64,000 nt of DNA from Zygnema cylindricum (lineage: Eukaryota > Streptophyta > Zygnematophyceae > Zygnematales > Zygnemataceae). The stretch lies in the NCBI GenBank assembly GCA_037447655.1, contig JBBHKE010003383.1, forward strand, positions 137,880-201,879, in the 5' to 3' direction. Below the pieces are notes generated by a model. The model was not told the DNA's origin. It ran no database searches and was given only the letters and a program-made list of their open reading frames with translations. Positions within the stretch are counted from its first letter, which is position 1. Every line of letters begins with the position of its first letter. Below, one piece after another: positions 20,151 through 30,180 of the stretch. A program made the translations under genes and the position numbers.

Positions 20151-20691
20151 TACACCGCGAATCGTTATTAGTGTCAAGTTTAAATAGTATTGACGAAAAT
20201 TTACCGTAATTGATGCTAATTAAGAATTTGAAATTAAAAAAAAGAAGGTGTATTCTAAATTCGGCGTAAATGCTAATTTGGAACAGCAAAAATTGAATTA
20301 TTTGCTGTACAATTATATACATAAATATATGTATCCGTACTAAATATTAAAAATCGTACGCCGTCGTGAAATTTAAATATCCGTACATGTCTTACTAATT
20401 TAAGTGTAGACTAATCCCGTTTTTTGATCGCACGTTCCTATGCGTGCGCGTCTGATTTAATTCATTTTTTGTAAAATTTTCACTTGAAAAGGTACATTTA
20501 TATACGGTCTGGCATCGACCTTACACCACGCTATTTATAAGTTATTGTACTTTCATTCTTTACGCTTTTTTGTACGGTACCTTAATTAACGTCAAGGAAA
20601 AATTAAAATCATGTATCCTATTTGAGGAAAAAAATCAAAATTTTAAGAACCCAAATTAGAGTTGTTGACACTAATAACGATTCGCGGTGTA
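20151..20691. mobile_element. 541-bp TIR element, copy 2 (inverted)
   Basis: Perfect terminal inverted repeats: TACACCGCGAATCGTTATTA on the left and TAATAACGATTCGCGGTGTA on the right, extended by GTGTCAA/TTGACAC. The interior is the reverse complement of 18233-18775. The outermost TA on each side fits a TA target duplication (Tc1/mariner or Stowaway-like), though a longer duplication cannot be excluded. It is non-coding and therefore non-autonomous. Confidence 0.88.
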
Positions 20692-20925
20692 TTGTACTTT
20701 AATTTTTTTTTTTATTCTTTCGTGTTTGTTACTCAGACGGACACTCGTGAAATAGAGACACACTTTGGACAACCGACATTTTGTTCCTCGGTACGGATAA
20801 AATTGTACAATAAGTACGACCTTGACTATTTTAGCACATTATTCACATGTATTTTGACCTTTCGATCATTTTTAGATCTTCATCCACGAGACAATCTTTC
20901 ATAACCGGTTTTGCAATGGAACTAA

Positions 20926-21709
20926 GGATGCGTCTCCATGTGCCAAAGTAAGGGTTTATTTTCTGTCGTCTTCCTGTAAAACTTAGAGCCGTAGCGCGTA
21001 AGCTTCAACCGTACAAAAGAATAGAAAAAATGAAAATAACATTTTGCGTCATCATCGAATTTAGAATGTACTACATGTTGTCGTCTTGTGTTCTTCGACC
21101 CATCTCCACGCCAAAAAACGTCATATTCAAACTTTTCTTTAGATCACATGGGCGTTGTGTGTTAAAACAAAGTATTTTCGAAAAATAAATAGGAACACGT
21201 ATTAGCACTTGTAATTTTTTTTTAGAAAAATTCCAAACAAATTCAAGCGACGGCGAGAGGTACACTATTTGTTATGTTTTGTCCGTTTGCGTTCAGGTAC
21301 GACAAGGTAAAGTACACAATCTGTTTAGTTTTGTCCGTTTGCGCCTTGTACGTATTCTATTTCGCCAGGGCTCTCAAGATTTTGATGACATTTCACGTCT
21401 AGCGGACAGGCGACGCAAAGGCAAATTGCATCTTCTTCAAACGTGAAAAGTGCACAGGCTGGAAAGCGGTAAGTCTACAATGTCACGAAAAACTCATGCG
21501 ACGTTACACCGAGTTAGAAAAAATAACGTGCGTCATCACAGATTGTAGACGTTGAAAACCGTCACGGGCATTGTCAGTGAATACAATCGTCACAGCCTTA
21601 AGTAACTATGTCGTTGTTATATATAGGGACGTCTGAAATCTGGGTCTGCCGAATCTACGCTAAAAAACAAAGTTTTTTCTCTAAGTTATAAGTACATGGA
21701 GACGCACCC
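20926..21709 (-). mobile_element. Tourist-like element (784 bp), sister of the 37.5 and 38.4 kb copies
   Basis: Ends GGATGCGTCTCCATGTG and CACATGG-type (ACATGGAGACGCACCC) are inverted repeats flanked by TAA (left) and TTA (right). Read on the minus strand, the interior carries the same blocks as 37454-38233: AAGATGACG(T)TTTTTTGGCG..., ACGACAAC, a TCATCGAATTTAGAATGTAC match, and AACAATGCCCGTGACGG-type sequence. It is non-coding. A three-base TWA target and a GG(G)TG-type TIR suit the PIF/Harbinger superfamily. Confidence 0.75.
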
Positions 21710-21983
21710 TTATTATATTTGTTCTTCCCAAAGCTTTTCTTATTTTTATTTTGATTGAATTGTCATGTCTCAAATTTTGGCCAAATTTTTTAGCAACACG
21801 GAATCATACAATAGAGTCAAAAAAAAATAAATCTAGTCATTTTTTTTAAAAACAAGCGTTTTTTCAATTTTGGCCCACTGGCGCCCAACCCTCAAGGGCA
21901 CTATTCGGAAAAAAGTCATGCAAACGACGAAATGCAACTGGTCCTAAAAAATCGACAAAAACTTACAAGCCATACTTGACAAG

Positions 21984-23517
21984 TAGTGTTGGGTATCGAG
22001 GACCATTTGCCGATATTCAATATGTGTCGAATTTCAGGTACCCGATAATCGATATATTGCTTCGATATATCGAAAATGAAAATATCATGATATATCGCCG
22101 ATATATCGTATCGCCGATATATCGAAGCATTAAAAAAAAAAAATCAAGGGTCATCAAAGTCACGTGCCTTCGGACAAGGTGACCGTAAAATCTTTGCCGA
22201 AAAGAAATACGGATTTTCCTTGAAAGTCAACAGGGTGAAAGAGATCTGCGAGGTACATTCACGCGGTACACTTGCGAAGTACACGTACATAGTACGCAAG
22301 TACGGATTTCCATACGAAAATGATCTGTTTTCAAATTTTTGACGATTTTAGAGATTTGATCGTCAACTTACACGTATGTAAAAACTTGTTTATAGACGTT
22401 ACGCGATGTAACTTAGGCCTCTGTAATACATTTTTTTTGTTTGTCCGTACTATTTGAGAGACCACCAGATGTAACCATACCCTAAATTAGTAATTATGTG
22501 AATTACAAAATTAGTATTTTTTTGTCTGTTAAATTTTGCGGCATCTACCTTTAAGGGCCAAGTTCCATCAGACGTTTCTGTAATCGTAGGCTAATTCTAC
22601 AGACCGGGTTAATTGAGTCGATGTTCCATCATGAAGAGTCTGTAATCCACGTGTTATACATTGAGTGGTACCACGTGGGTTTTGACTGGATACTCAAAAT
22701 CTTTAAAAAATCTTCACACCGACAAATTTCATTTCAAATCTTCACTTGCGTACTGCATACCAAGTCATAATACGACAGAACTTTTGTACTTTCTGCAAGT
22801 GTCAGTCTTTTACGCCAGCTCATTTTTTAGATTTCCTATTTTCGAACATGACAAAAATCTGTTGCTAGAAATAGTGTAACGAAAGGAATTGCGCGACGAA
22901 GGACCGTTTTGAGAATACATTTTTAATTTTCAGTTGCATTTTGAAAAGGACATACCGTGTGCAAATTTCGTCAATTTGCGTTGGTTTTCCATCATGACAC
23001 GTAGCTTTTTCGTCCAGCGTGTCACTATTAATTTTTTTTTCTGTATCTGCCAACCCACCTCTTACAGGTACGTTGGCAACTACATAGAAAAATGAAGAGA
23101 ACGCTTCGCTGATGAACATCCCACGGTCAGTTTTTCTTCCCTGACCTTCGGAGAGTATTGGCAAGATTCTCTGTAATGTATGTTTTCGTATAAAAACAAA
23201 ATAAGCCGTACGTTCTGGTACGGATAGTCGCGGATTTATGTAAACTACCCCAGTTTTCGTCTGATGGAACTTGGCCCTAAGTCATTAAACGAAAATCACG
23301 TCGTACGTGGCTTATCAGGCAATATGTCATTTTCGCTAAAATAACATATTATATATAAAAAAAAATATTAAATTTAAAAAATACTTTATATCGCGATATA
23401 TATTGCGATAATTTATGTTGGTCTCGGTACGATATATCGAGAATTCTGCTTGATCGATATTTGATGTATCGAATATTGAACTTATCGCGATATGAATTTA
23501 CCCGATACCCAACACTA
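21984..23517. mobile_element. hAT-like non-autonomous element with 8-bp TSD
   Basis: TIRs TAGTGTTGGGTATCG and CGATACCCAACACTA are perfect complements. The flanks are TTGACAAG (21976-21983) and CTGACAAG (23518-23525), matching in 7 of 8 bases. The 8-bp duplication plus TAGTG/CAGTG-type ends are hallmarks of hAT transposons. Both subterminal regions are crowded with CGATATATCG palindromes (about 22035-22130 and 23385-23470). A second element (22555-23277) is inserted inside. No transposase frame is present. Confidence 0.85.
22555..23277. mobile_element. Tourist-like element nested in the hAT-like element
   Basis: Ends GGGCCAAGTTCCATCAGACG and CGTCTGATGGAACTTGGCCC are perfect 20-bp inverted repeats, flanked on both sides by TAA (22552-22554, 23278-23280). 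That is a 3-bp TWA target duplication as in PIF/Harbinger MITEs. It is 723 bp and non-coding. The interior shares CCAACCCACCTC and a GAAGAGAACGCTTCGC-type block with the element at 33990-35463, so the two are relatives. Confidence 0.88.
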
Positions 23518-23579
23518 CTGACAAGAGTACGACAACCGCGGCAAATCGAGTGGGTCACTAATTTTTAAATGGGTGCAAA

Positions 23580-24203
23580 TTACCGTTAATTAAAAAGCTA
23601 CAGGACACGGTTCACCAAAATTGCTCCTGAAAAAAACCAAAAAAATCCTTAAATAAAAACCCCTATAAATACCCTAAAAAAACCTAAAAAACCCTAAAAC
23701 TCAAAACGCCCTAAAAACGCTCAAAAGTAAACGATTCGTCCAGATCTCGGTCCAAAAAAACTTTCGAGACGCGAAAAGCCGCATTAAAAACAAAACATTC
23801 TCAAAAGTTTTTTGTTTTTTCAACAACACATTTGTCGCATTGGATCGCGACAAATGACACCCAGATCGTGATTTGTCGCGTTGTGATCTGATTGGCCGAA
23901 AGCCTAGAGCCCGGTCGTCCCTTGGAGCCTACCAGTGGACCTTCGTGATCTACGACTTTTTTTTTGTGCGAAAAGTGCGAAAAGTGCGAAAAGTGCGCTA
24001 ATTTGAGCTAAGCTTTTTGTCGTTTGTTCGCGACGTTATTTTGTCGCCTAGTTTCAGCCCTCCACTCATATAAATTCCAGCGGAAAACCCAAGTATCTCA
24101 TAAAAAATTCAAACAAAAAGACTTAAAAAAGAAACTATACAGAAACTAAAAGAGTATAATTTTTTTTTTTATCGTTTTCCTCTCCTTGTCGTTTTCGGCT
24201 CCG
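23580..24203 (+). promoter_or_regulatory. Promoter region of gene A
   Basis: Homologous to 39800-40289 and 43140-43484, the upstream regions of copies B and C. It contains a TATAAAT at 24069-24075, 135 bp before the start codon. A triple GCGAAAAGT direct repeat lies at about 23970-23997 where B and C have one or two units. The conserved GAGCTAAGCT(T/C)TTTGTCG block follows. Degenerate AACCCTAAA (telo-box-like) runs occur at 23640-23700. Confidence 0.6.
24069..24075 (+). promoter_or_regulatory. TATA box of gene A
   Basis: TATAAAT, followed 4 bases later by CCAGCGGAAAACC, which is conserved in copy B. Copy B has TATATAT at the same place and copy C has lost the box. Confidence 0.6.
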
Positions 24204-27200
24204 ATGGCCGGCCTTCGTGTGCTTCTTTGGTTTTTTGTGCATGTTGTCGTTTTCGCCACGTGGCTGATTGCTGAGCGTGGATTGGCCTCAGCAAAACTCA
24301 CGAAAAGGTTAACTTCAGAAAAGACAAAATTTAAATTTTATCGACGTCCTATGAATACGACAATTGCGACTGGTGATAATAGGAAGAACCCTTTTTTTTC
24401 AGCGAAAGGCACTAAAGGCAAGATGTCCTTCAATTTGAACTCTTTCCCCCTCTCCCTCTCCCACTTTTGTGGGAAGTGCTTCCTTAATTGTCTTAATGTT
24501 TATTTTTTGATTATTTCTGTTTGGAAAATAGTCTCTGTCATTTTTTTTTCGGATTAACAATGGAAAATAACGAATGTTAGGACTAGTTTTTTTTTTTTGA
24601 AATCCAGCGCTAATTTGGATTGAATAGTACATCAATTCATGAATGCATCTCTGATTTCTGTTTTTTTTTTTTTTTTTTTTCAGTAAAATTGATTCTTTTC
24701 GTTGCTCCTTGAATTTTATAAATTTTAATCGGAAAATTGAGGTCAATTTTTCATTTCACTATAAATTTTATTTTTTTTACATTAATTATATGTAACAGCT
24801 ACCATCCGTGACTGTTTCCTGACGGATCTAGTGTTACTTATTCCAATGAAGTTAACAAAATGATTTAGATTCAAATTTTATTTTTTGGGTTCATGTTGAA
24901 ATTTTCATTCTGATGAAGTCATTCTCCTTCTGATTGGAAATTTAGTCCCAACTCTCTTTTTAATTTCTATTCTCATTCTCTTTTAAGTAAAAGATCTGGC
25001 TTGTAACCCGATTTTGACTCTCCTTCTAACTTTAACTCTAACTCTATTTCCATCCTTAATATTCATTTTGCAGTTGTTCTATATATTCCAATAATACGTC
25101 TAATCCTCCCCTCACTATTGTCAACTCTTATTCTTCCTCTCTCTCCCTCTCTCTCCCTCTCTTTCTCTCCCTCTCCAGCTCTTTCTACCTGCTGCTTCTC
25201 TTTCCGTTTGTTTCGCCCCTTATTTCTTCACTTCTCAACTTTCTGCTTCTTCTTCTCCTCTACTTTGCAGTTGTTCTATACATTCTAATAATACGTCTAA
25301 GACTCCTCACTATAGTCAAATCTTATTTTCATACTTATTTTTTTATTTTCAACCATTAGAATCCTACTTTGTTTCAATACACTTTTCTAAGCTCTCTAAT
25401 TATTGTCCCATGACCTTTCTCCACCAGGCAAAATTAGTCCCATGGCGAGCACAATGTCTTCCGATTACACGACGAGAACAATAATTGCTCTTTTTGATCT
25501 TTACGATTTTGGAGGAGATCAAGGGACATTTTACGCTCCGGCTCCTCCGTACGGGTGTTGGAATGTCCCAGCTCCCTGGGGTGGGGATCTTGAATCTTTT
25601 ATTATAGACTGGAACAACATAGAATCCAACCCCGAAGACTACGTTTGCGGTCGTTTAGTGTTTTGGTCGGACTATTATTGTTATGGAGACGCATTCTACG
25701 TAGAAATTCCCGGCGGAGTGGATAATATCGATCCTGACTATTACGATTACCCATATTTTGGCGCGTAAGTTCGTGGGTATTTGGGCCAGTTAGGTATTTG
25801 GGTGATTAGGGGACTTGGGTTTTTCTGTTTTTCAAAAATTAAGTACGATTGTAGCAAATGCTGGCATAAATCATGTCCTAGAGTTTCTGTTCAGTTAACA
25901 CCACAGATAAACATTGACAATTTTTTTGGGAACCATGCATAGTGCAATTTTACTGTTGAGGTTCTCCCTTTGTCCGTTTTTTTGTGTTTCCGTACGGAGT
26001 TTGTGCTACGGACTACATTGAGCCTGATCCGGATTTAGTGTGGAAGTCTTTCAGATGTTTTTTTTTTTTTTTTTATCTTCGTCACACATTGAGTTTAGCA
26101 TCCACTTTGAAATCTGGTCTCGCAACCTTCTCTGGTTATACTTGGATTCTTGCCATGGTTACCAGTAGAGTGGAAAGTGATACTTTTTAAATGGCTTGGG
26201 CATTGACATGTGCCATTCTTTATTGTTCCAGGAGCGTCGATCCTGGATATTATTGGGAAGTTTACTCAATTGGATGCGATTCACGTAATTTTTCTACTCA
26301 GAAGAATGTCAAAATAAAATAATAAGATGGTACTTGAGAACTTTTTTGTTTCAAATTCCGTTTCTTTTGGAAAAACCGTTTTTATTTTTTCTGGAAGCTT
26401 GCACACGGATTGGAATGTTCTTGTTTAATTTAAAGATTTGTGAGCAGCAAAATCTCCTTCTTGCTAAAAAACCTGCTCTCCTTTTCAATTTCATGGTAAG
26501 TTATTGATATCTTTTGTAACGCTCGAGGCTGGTCATGTAGGGGGGAAGATATCCACAATTTTAAATGTGTATTCCTAGAATACTTCACTATGGTTTTCAC
26601 TATGTTTTTTCACACATTTATCATTTTTTCTTTCTTTTTAAGTTCATTCAAAATGCGACAAAATGTATCGGTATTGGACACGTGCCTGTGTTCCAGTAAA
26701 TAACTTTCTTTAAAGGCTTCTTTTTCTGATTGTAGCTATCCCAGATTATTCTCCACCAACAGAATCACCTCCTCCACCTTCTCCACCCCCACCCTCTCCA
26801 CCACCACCGAAGAAAATAAACCGCTCTCCTCCTCCACCCTCTCCACCCCCACCGAAGAAAATAATCCGCTCTCCTCCTCCACCCTCTCCACCCCCTCCAC
26901 CCCCACCATCACCTCCTCCACCGAAGAAAAAGTCTCCCCCACCTCCTCCACCCTCTCCACCCCCTTCTCGCCCACCATCACCTCCTCCACCAAGTAAAAA
27001 ACCCCCCCCACCTCGTTCCCCTCCACGCTCTCCACCTCCTTCACCCCCTTCACCCCCACCATCACCTCCACCACCGAGTAAAAAACCACCCCCTTCTCGC
27101 CCACCATCACCTCCTCCACCAAGTAAAAAAACCCCCCCCACCTCGTTCCCCTCCACGCTCTCCACCTCCTTCACCCCCTTCACCCCCACCATCACCTCCA

Positions 27201-27211
27201 CCACCGAGTAA
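24204..27211 (+). CDS. Gene A: secreted Cys-domain plus Pro-rich (extensin-like) protein, 359 aa
   Basis: Four exons join in frame: 24204-24417, 25428-25764, 26232-26284 and 26736-27211 (1080 nt). Intron 1 appears to use a GC donor (AAAG|GCAAGA); the others are GT-AG. Exon 1 gives a signal peptide (MAGLRVLLWFFVHVVVFATW to ASA), so the product is probably secreted. Exons 2-3 encode about 125 residues with four Cys (PYGCWN, YVCGRL, YYCYGD, SIGCDS) and the pattern FDLYDFGGDQGTFY...LESFIIDW...GRLVFW. I read this, with caution, as a beta/gamma-crystallin-like Greek-key domain. Exon 4 is SPPPP, PPPKKK and PPSKKP repeats typical of hydroxyproline-rich wall glycoproteins. A seven-A run at 27125-27131, against six A in the upstream repeat, shifts the last 27 codons out of the Pro frame. 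Without that shift the protein would end near 27255 in CWPRP. The paralogue is gene C. Confidence 0.8.
26970..27210 (+). repeat. About 120-bp tandem duplication in the Pro-rich exon of gene A
   Basis: The segment from CACCAAGTAAAAAA through CCGAGTAAAAAACCACCCCC occurs twice (about 26988-27088 and 27118-27218) and differs mainly by one added A. It is the direct cause of the C-terminal frame change. Slippage or unequal exchange in Pro codons would explain it. Confidence 0.8.
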
Positions 27212-28390
27212 AAAACCACCCCCTTCTCCCCCTCCCTGCTGGCCCAGACCTTAGTAGGTGTCAAATCTTACATTGTGTTGAAATGTACACGTGTCTCCCT
27301 GGCTTCCACCTGGCGACCAGGAGAATTTAGTGTGACCCATTAATCATCGGCACTTAATGGGACAAAAAACGGTTGTCTTTCGGATTTCTTATATCCATCA
27401 AAATAAATGATAAAGGAAATAGTGATTGAAACTCAAATGCTGGTTTTGGAATTTTGGGATTTTAAGATTTTGAGATCTTGCTAGATAGAAGCAGGATATT
27501 CTTGGGGAAATAAAGGTAGTATAAGACTAATCAGGGCGAGCAGTTGCTTCATTTACTTCTAGAAACATGTAAGAGTAAGATCTCTTGGTGAAGGTATAAT
27601 GCGATGGATGGATGAATGGATGGAAGGATTATTGGGATGTTTGATATTTTCTCCATAGACAGATTGAACTTTTGTTGGATTATTTTGGACAGTTGGACAA
27701 ATAGATATGATATCCAGTGAATGGCAATACCATGTTTGTACTTGTGGATGAATATTTAATATGATATGCGGATTTGATAAATTCCGAGTAGTCATTGTAA
27801 TTAGAGTGGAATTTTGGTTGTTCCTCAATGGCTACAGTTCGATGCCTAAGACAACTTTGCTCTCAAATGCTCCTTCAAAATGATTAAATTTTGAGTTTTT
27901 TCTTATTTTGGTTTTGCATAATTCTTAATCACTGCATTCATAATGTTTTCACAAAGATTCTATTGATTTTGGTGTGATTATGGCCAGCATTTCCGATTTG
28001 GTGATTCTCACTATTTCGGGTTCATTGAAGAATCGAATGAAGCCAGTCGTTGTTTCCGAGGGGGGGGTGTACAGAACATTTACCTTAGTGTAGAACATGT
28101 GTATGTTCTCCACGTTTTTGCAGCGAATTGCATTACCGCGGCAATTGTTATCTGACCACCGTATTGTCTTCCCTGCATTAGAAAGAAATGGCATTCGGAA
28201 TAAGCAAATTAGCCCATCACTCATAGAATTCATTTCAGCCAGGAACGAAATCAGAGCATCTTTATTTGGACAGTCCACCTTTACATTTGTATTTCAACAC
28301 CTACTTTTATAATGGAATTTACAAGTTTATTACAATCTGATTTAAAGTCTACCTTTCTGCTGAAGATACCTCCTTTTCCCCCTCTGATTC
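27212..28390. other. 3' flank of gene A, duplicated downstream of gene C
   Basis: Non-coding. It matches about 47100-48345 in order: CCCAGACCTT, GAAGCAGGATATTCTTGGGGA, GGTATAAGACTAATCAGG-type, the GATGGATGGATG run, and TTTGTATTTCAACACC. The duplication that made genes A and C therefore included at least 1.1 kb of 3' flank. Frames of about 100 codons at 27949-28278 (minus) and 27559-27828 (minus) do not match between copies. Confidence 0.6.
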
Positions 28391-28639
28391 TGATTGCATT
28401 TACTTCATGGCTAATTCAAGGGTGTTGCTTTTGCAATATCATGTGAGAGGACAAAGGAAGCACACAATTAAGTGGCTGACTTTATTAAAAGATGGTAAAC
28501 CATCTGGGTCCATGGGAACAAAAGGAAGTAGTAATGCTAAAACTGAAAAACGACATGTTGAGGGAATAAACAAAAAGGATAGAAAGTTAGGTGTTCATGG
28601 CTCCAGGGATCCCTCCGAATTCTCGGAATGGCTCACTGA

Positions 28640-28787
28640 AACCAACATGTCATGGGACCGTTTGGTGTCCTTGATAAGTTGGAAGGCTCAAACTATTTGT
28701 TATGGAGGTGCATGGCCAAGGCGACCCTCGAGGAGAGGGATTGCTTGGGCAACGTCACCCAAGCTGACTTTGAATCGCTGTTTAGGT
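28640..28787 (+). pseudogene. Copia-type gag fragment
   Basis: One frame reads FGVLDKLEGSNYLLWRCMAK, then ATLEERDCLGNVTQADFESL, and stops at TGA. The KLEGSNYLLWR motif is the usual start of the UBN2/DUF4219-like gag domain of Copia elements. Upstream (from 28407) another frame is open but has no features. Only about 50 residues remain, with no zinc knuckle or protease nearby. Confidence 0.5.
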
Positions 28788-28892
28788 GATATGACCGTAG
28801 TAAGAAACGTTTTAAGCCTCGACAATGTTCGAATAGAATGGAAGCAAAAGCACCTAACCTCACGATATATCAACAATCGACGATGCTAATCG
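28786..28892 (+). repeat. About 105-bp repeat, copy 1 (copy 2 at 29603-29705)
   Basis: GT(A)ATA(T/C)GACCGTAGTAAGAAACG(T/C) and AATGGAAGCAAAAG(C/T)ACC recur at 29603-29705 at roughly 80 percent identity. The two copies bracket the 5S-like sequence. They may be arms of one composite element, but no terminus was identified. Confidence 0.6.
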
Positions 28893-29076
28893 ACGACTCG
28901 AAGCATCGATCAGCAACAAGTACGTACTCCATGGTCAACAAACCTCACTAGGTGTACACCACCTAAGGCAATCCTTCATCAAGATCGTACAAATATTTTC
29001 CTAAAACCGTACATCGAATTAGCTGTACCTCAGAACCGCTAAAGTCTAAGTATGCCACAACCGCATTTGTGCACGT

Positions 29077-29192
29077 GGTGCGATCATACCTGGGCTACTA
29101 CGACGGATCCCATCGAAATTCCGCGGCTAATTTCCCATGGGCCAGAATAGTACTTGGATGGGTGACCTCCCAGGAAGTTATGGTGTGGCACC
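29077..29192 (+). rRNA. 5S rRNA-like sequence (single, probably pseudogene or SINE head)
   Basis: 116 nt with strong resemblance to plant 5S rRNA: GCGATCATACC near the start, CGGATCCCATC at 29104, TTCCGCGGCTAAT in the box A area, and GAATAGTACTTGGATGGGTG then ACCTCCCAGGAAGT (box C region). The ends GGTGC and GCACC pair as helix I. Box A departs from the usual GTTAAGC...TTGGGC, and the copy is solitary, whereas 5S genes normally stand in tandem arrays. A T-rich run 20 bp downstream could terminate Pol III. Flanking 105-bp repeats and an A13 run at 29715-29730 also allow a 5S-derived SINE. Confidence 0.75.
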
Positions 29193-29602
29193 AAAACATT
29201 TCCTTCGCTTTTGTCATTTTTTTTTTTATTTTTTTGTTTTTCAAGTTTTCGTTTCGGGAAGAAATGGTCTTCGGTTTTACTTAGTTCTAAGGGGCTGAGA
29301 CGGTTGACTACTTTCCCGCTTAAAAACGGATCCAATACTGGATGATCAATGGAGGCGGCGAAGACGACTCATTGTCCCCAAAAACTCACGTTAACTTTTG
29401 CAACTTAGGAAAGAGCGTCAAGAGCTTTAAAGCCGAGTGGAAAGCGACGAGTATTGCATCGAAACCAGATTGGAAAGGCTATGTTTAAGCTGAGGAAAAG
29501 CTGAAGCATTCCGCGCTTTAGGTGATATCGTAACATCGAGGACTGAAAGCGAAGTCGAAGCAAAAAGTGTTGCTTACGGATCGAACCGCAACTCTCTATC
29601 GT
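29193..29602. other. Region behind the 5S-like sequence
   Basis: T-rich run 29215-29245, then mixed sequence without a supported gene. It may be the body of a 5S-headed retroelement. Confidence 0.35.
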
Positions 29603-29732
29603 GGTTTAGGTAATAATACCGTAGTAAGAAACGCTTTTAGCCTCGACTACGTTCGTCTAGCGTGGAAGCAAAAGTACCGAACCTTACGATATCACGACGA
29701 CGATGAAAAAAATCACTAAAAAAAAAAAAATG

Positions 29733-30180
29733 CAGGGTTCTCGGACATCCAAACAAGGTCATTTGTAGGTCATTTACAGGTCATGTGCAAATGTCTACGT
29801 CGTTTTTGTCTATCCTCCTCTCACTCAGTTGCTCTTCTCACTTGCTTCTTGAAATGAAATGCGAAAATATTGAAACGAAATGAAAGAGCTTTCTTTTCTT
29901 TATATACCTTAGGCGTATTTTGATGGCAAGTTGAGTGATAAAATAAAAAAAACCAAATTGTGAAGCCGTGGCAAAATTTCTAAAATTAATAACTTGGACG
30001 TTCTCACAGGTGAGCATGACGTCAAAATATCACAAAACCTTAAACCTTCCATGTGAAAAAAATTCGACAAAATGCAGTTTGACATCAAACATTTGCGGAA
30101 GTCTACAATAGTCATTAGTTTTCTCGACGCTTACAAATGTCGCAAACTTTGTCCACTTCTACAATTTATTGCAAGTTTTA
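29733..30180. repeat. Dispersed repeat, copy 1 of 3
   Basis: Shares with 33340-33750 and 35855-36160 an ordered set of blocks: (G)GGT(C/T)TC(A/G)G, a CT-rich CTCTC(A/T)CTC segment, AATGAAAGA, TTGATGGCAAGT(C/T)GAGTGA(T/G)AAAA, CATGGC-type, and GAGCATGACGTCA. Identity is moderate and all three are non-coding. Termini were not resolved. Confidence 0.55.

Noticed and set aside
23640-23710. Telomere-like CCCTAAA repeats
   Set aside because: Units are irregular (CCCTAAAA, CCTAAAAAA) and short, and part of the region is conserved as promoter flank of the gene family. It is not an interstitial telomere.
26736-27264. Minus-strand Gly/Val/Glu-rich frames of 128-172 codons, and similar ones at 46467-47350 of up to 283 codons
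   Set aside because: They are antisense shadows of the Pro-rich exons of genes A and C, in which CCN/ACC-type codons leave all frames open.
27949-28278. 109-codon minus-strand frame behind gene A
   Set aside because: The duplicated flank of gene C does not keep the frame, and there is no motif.
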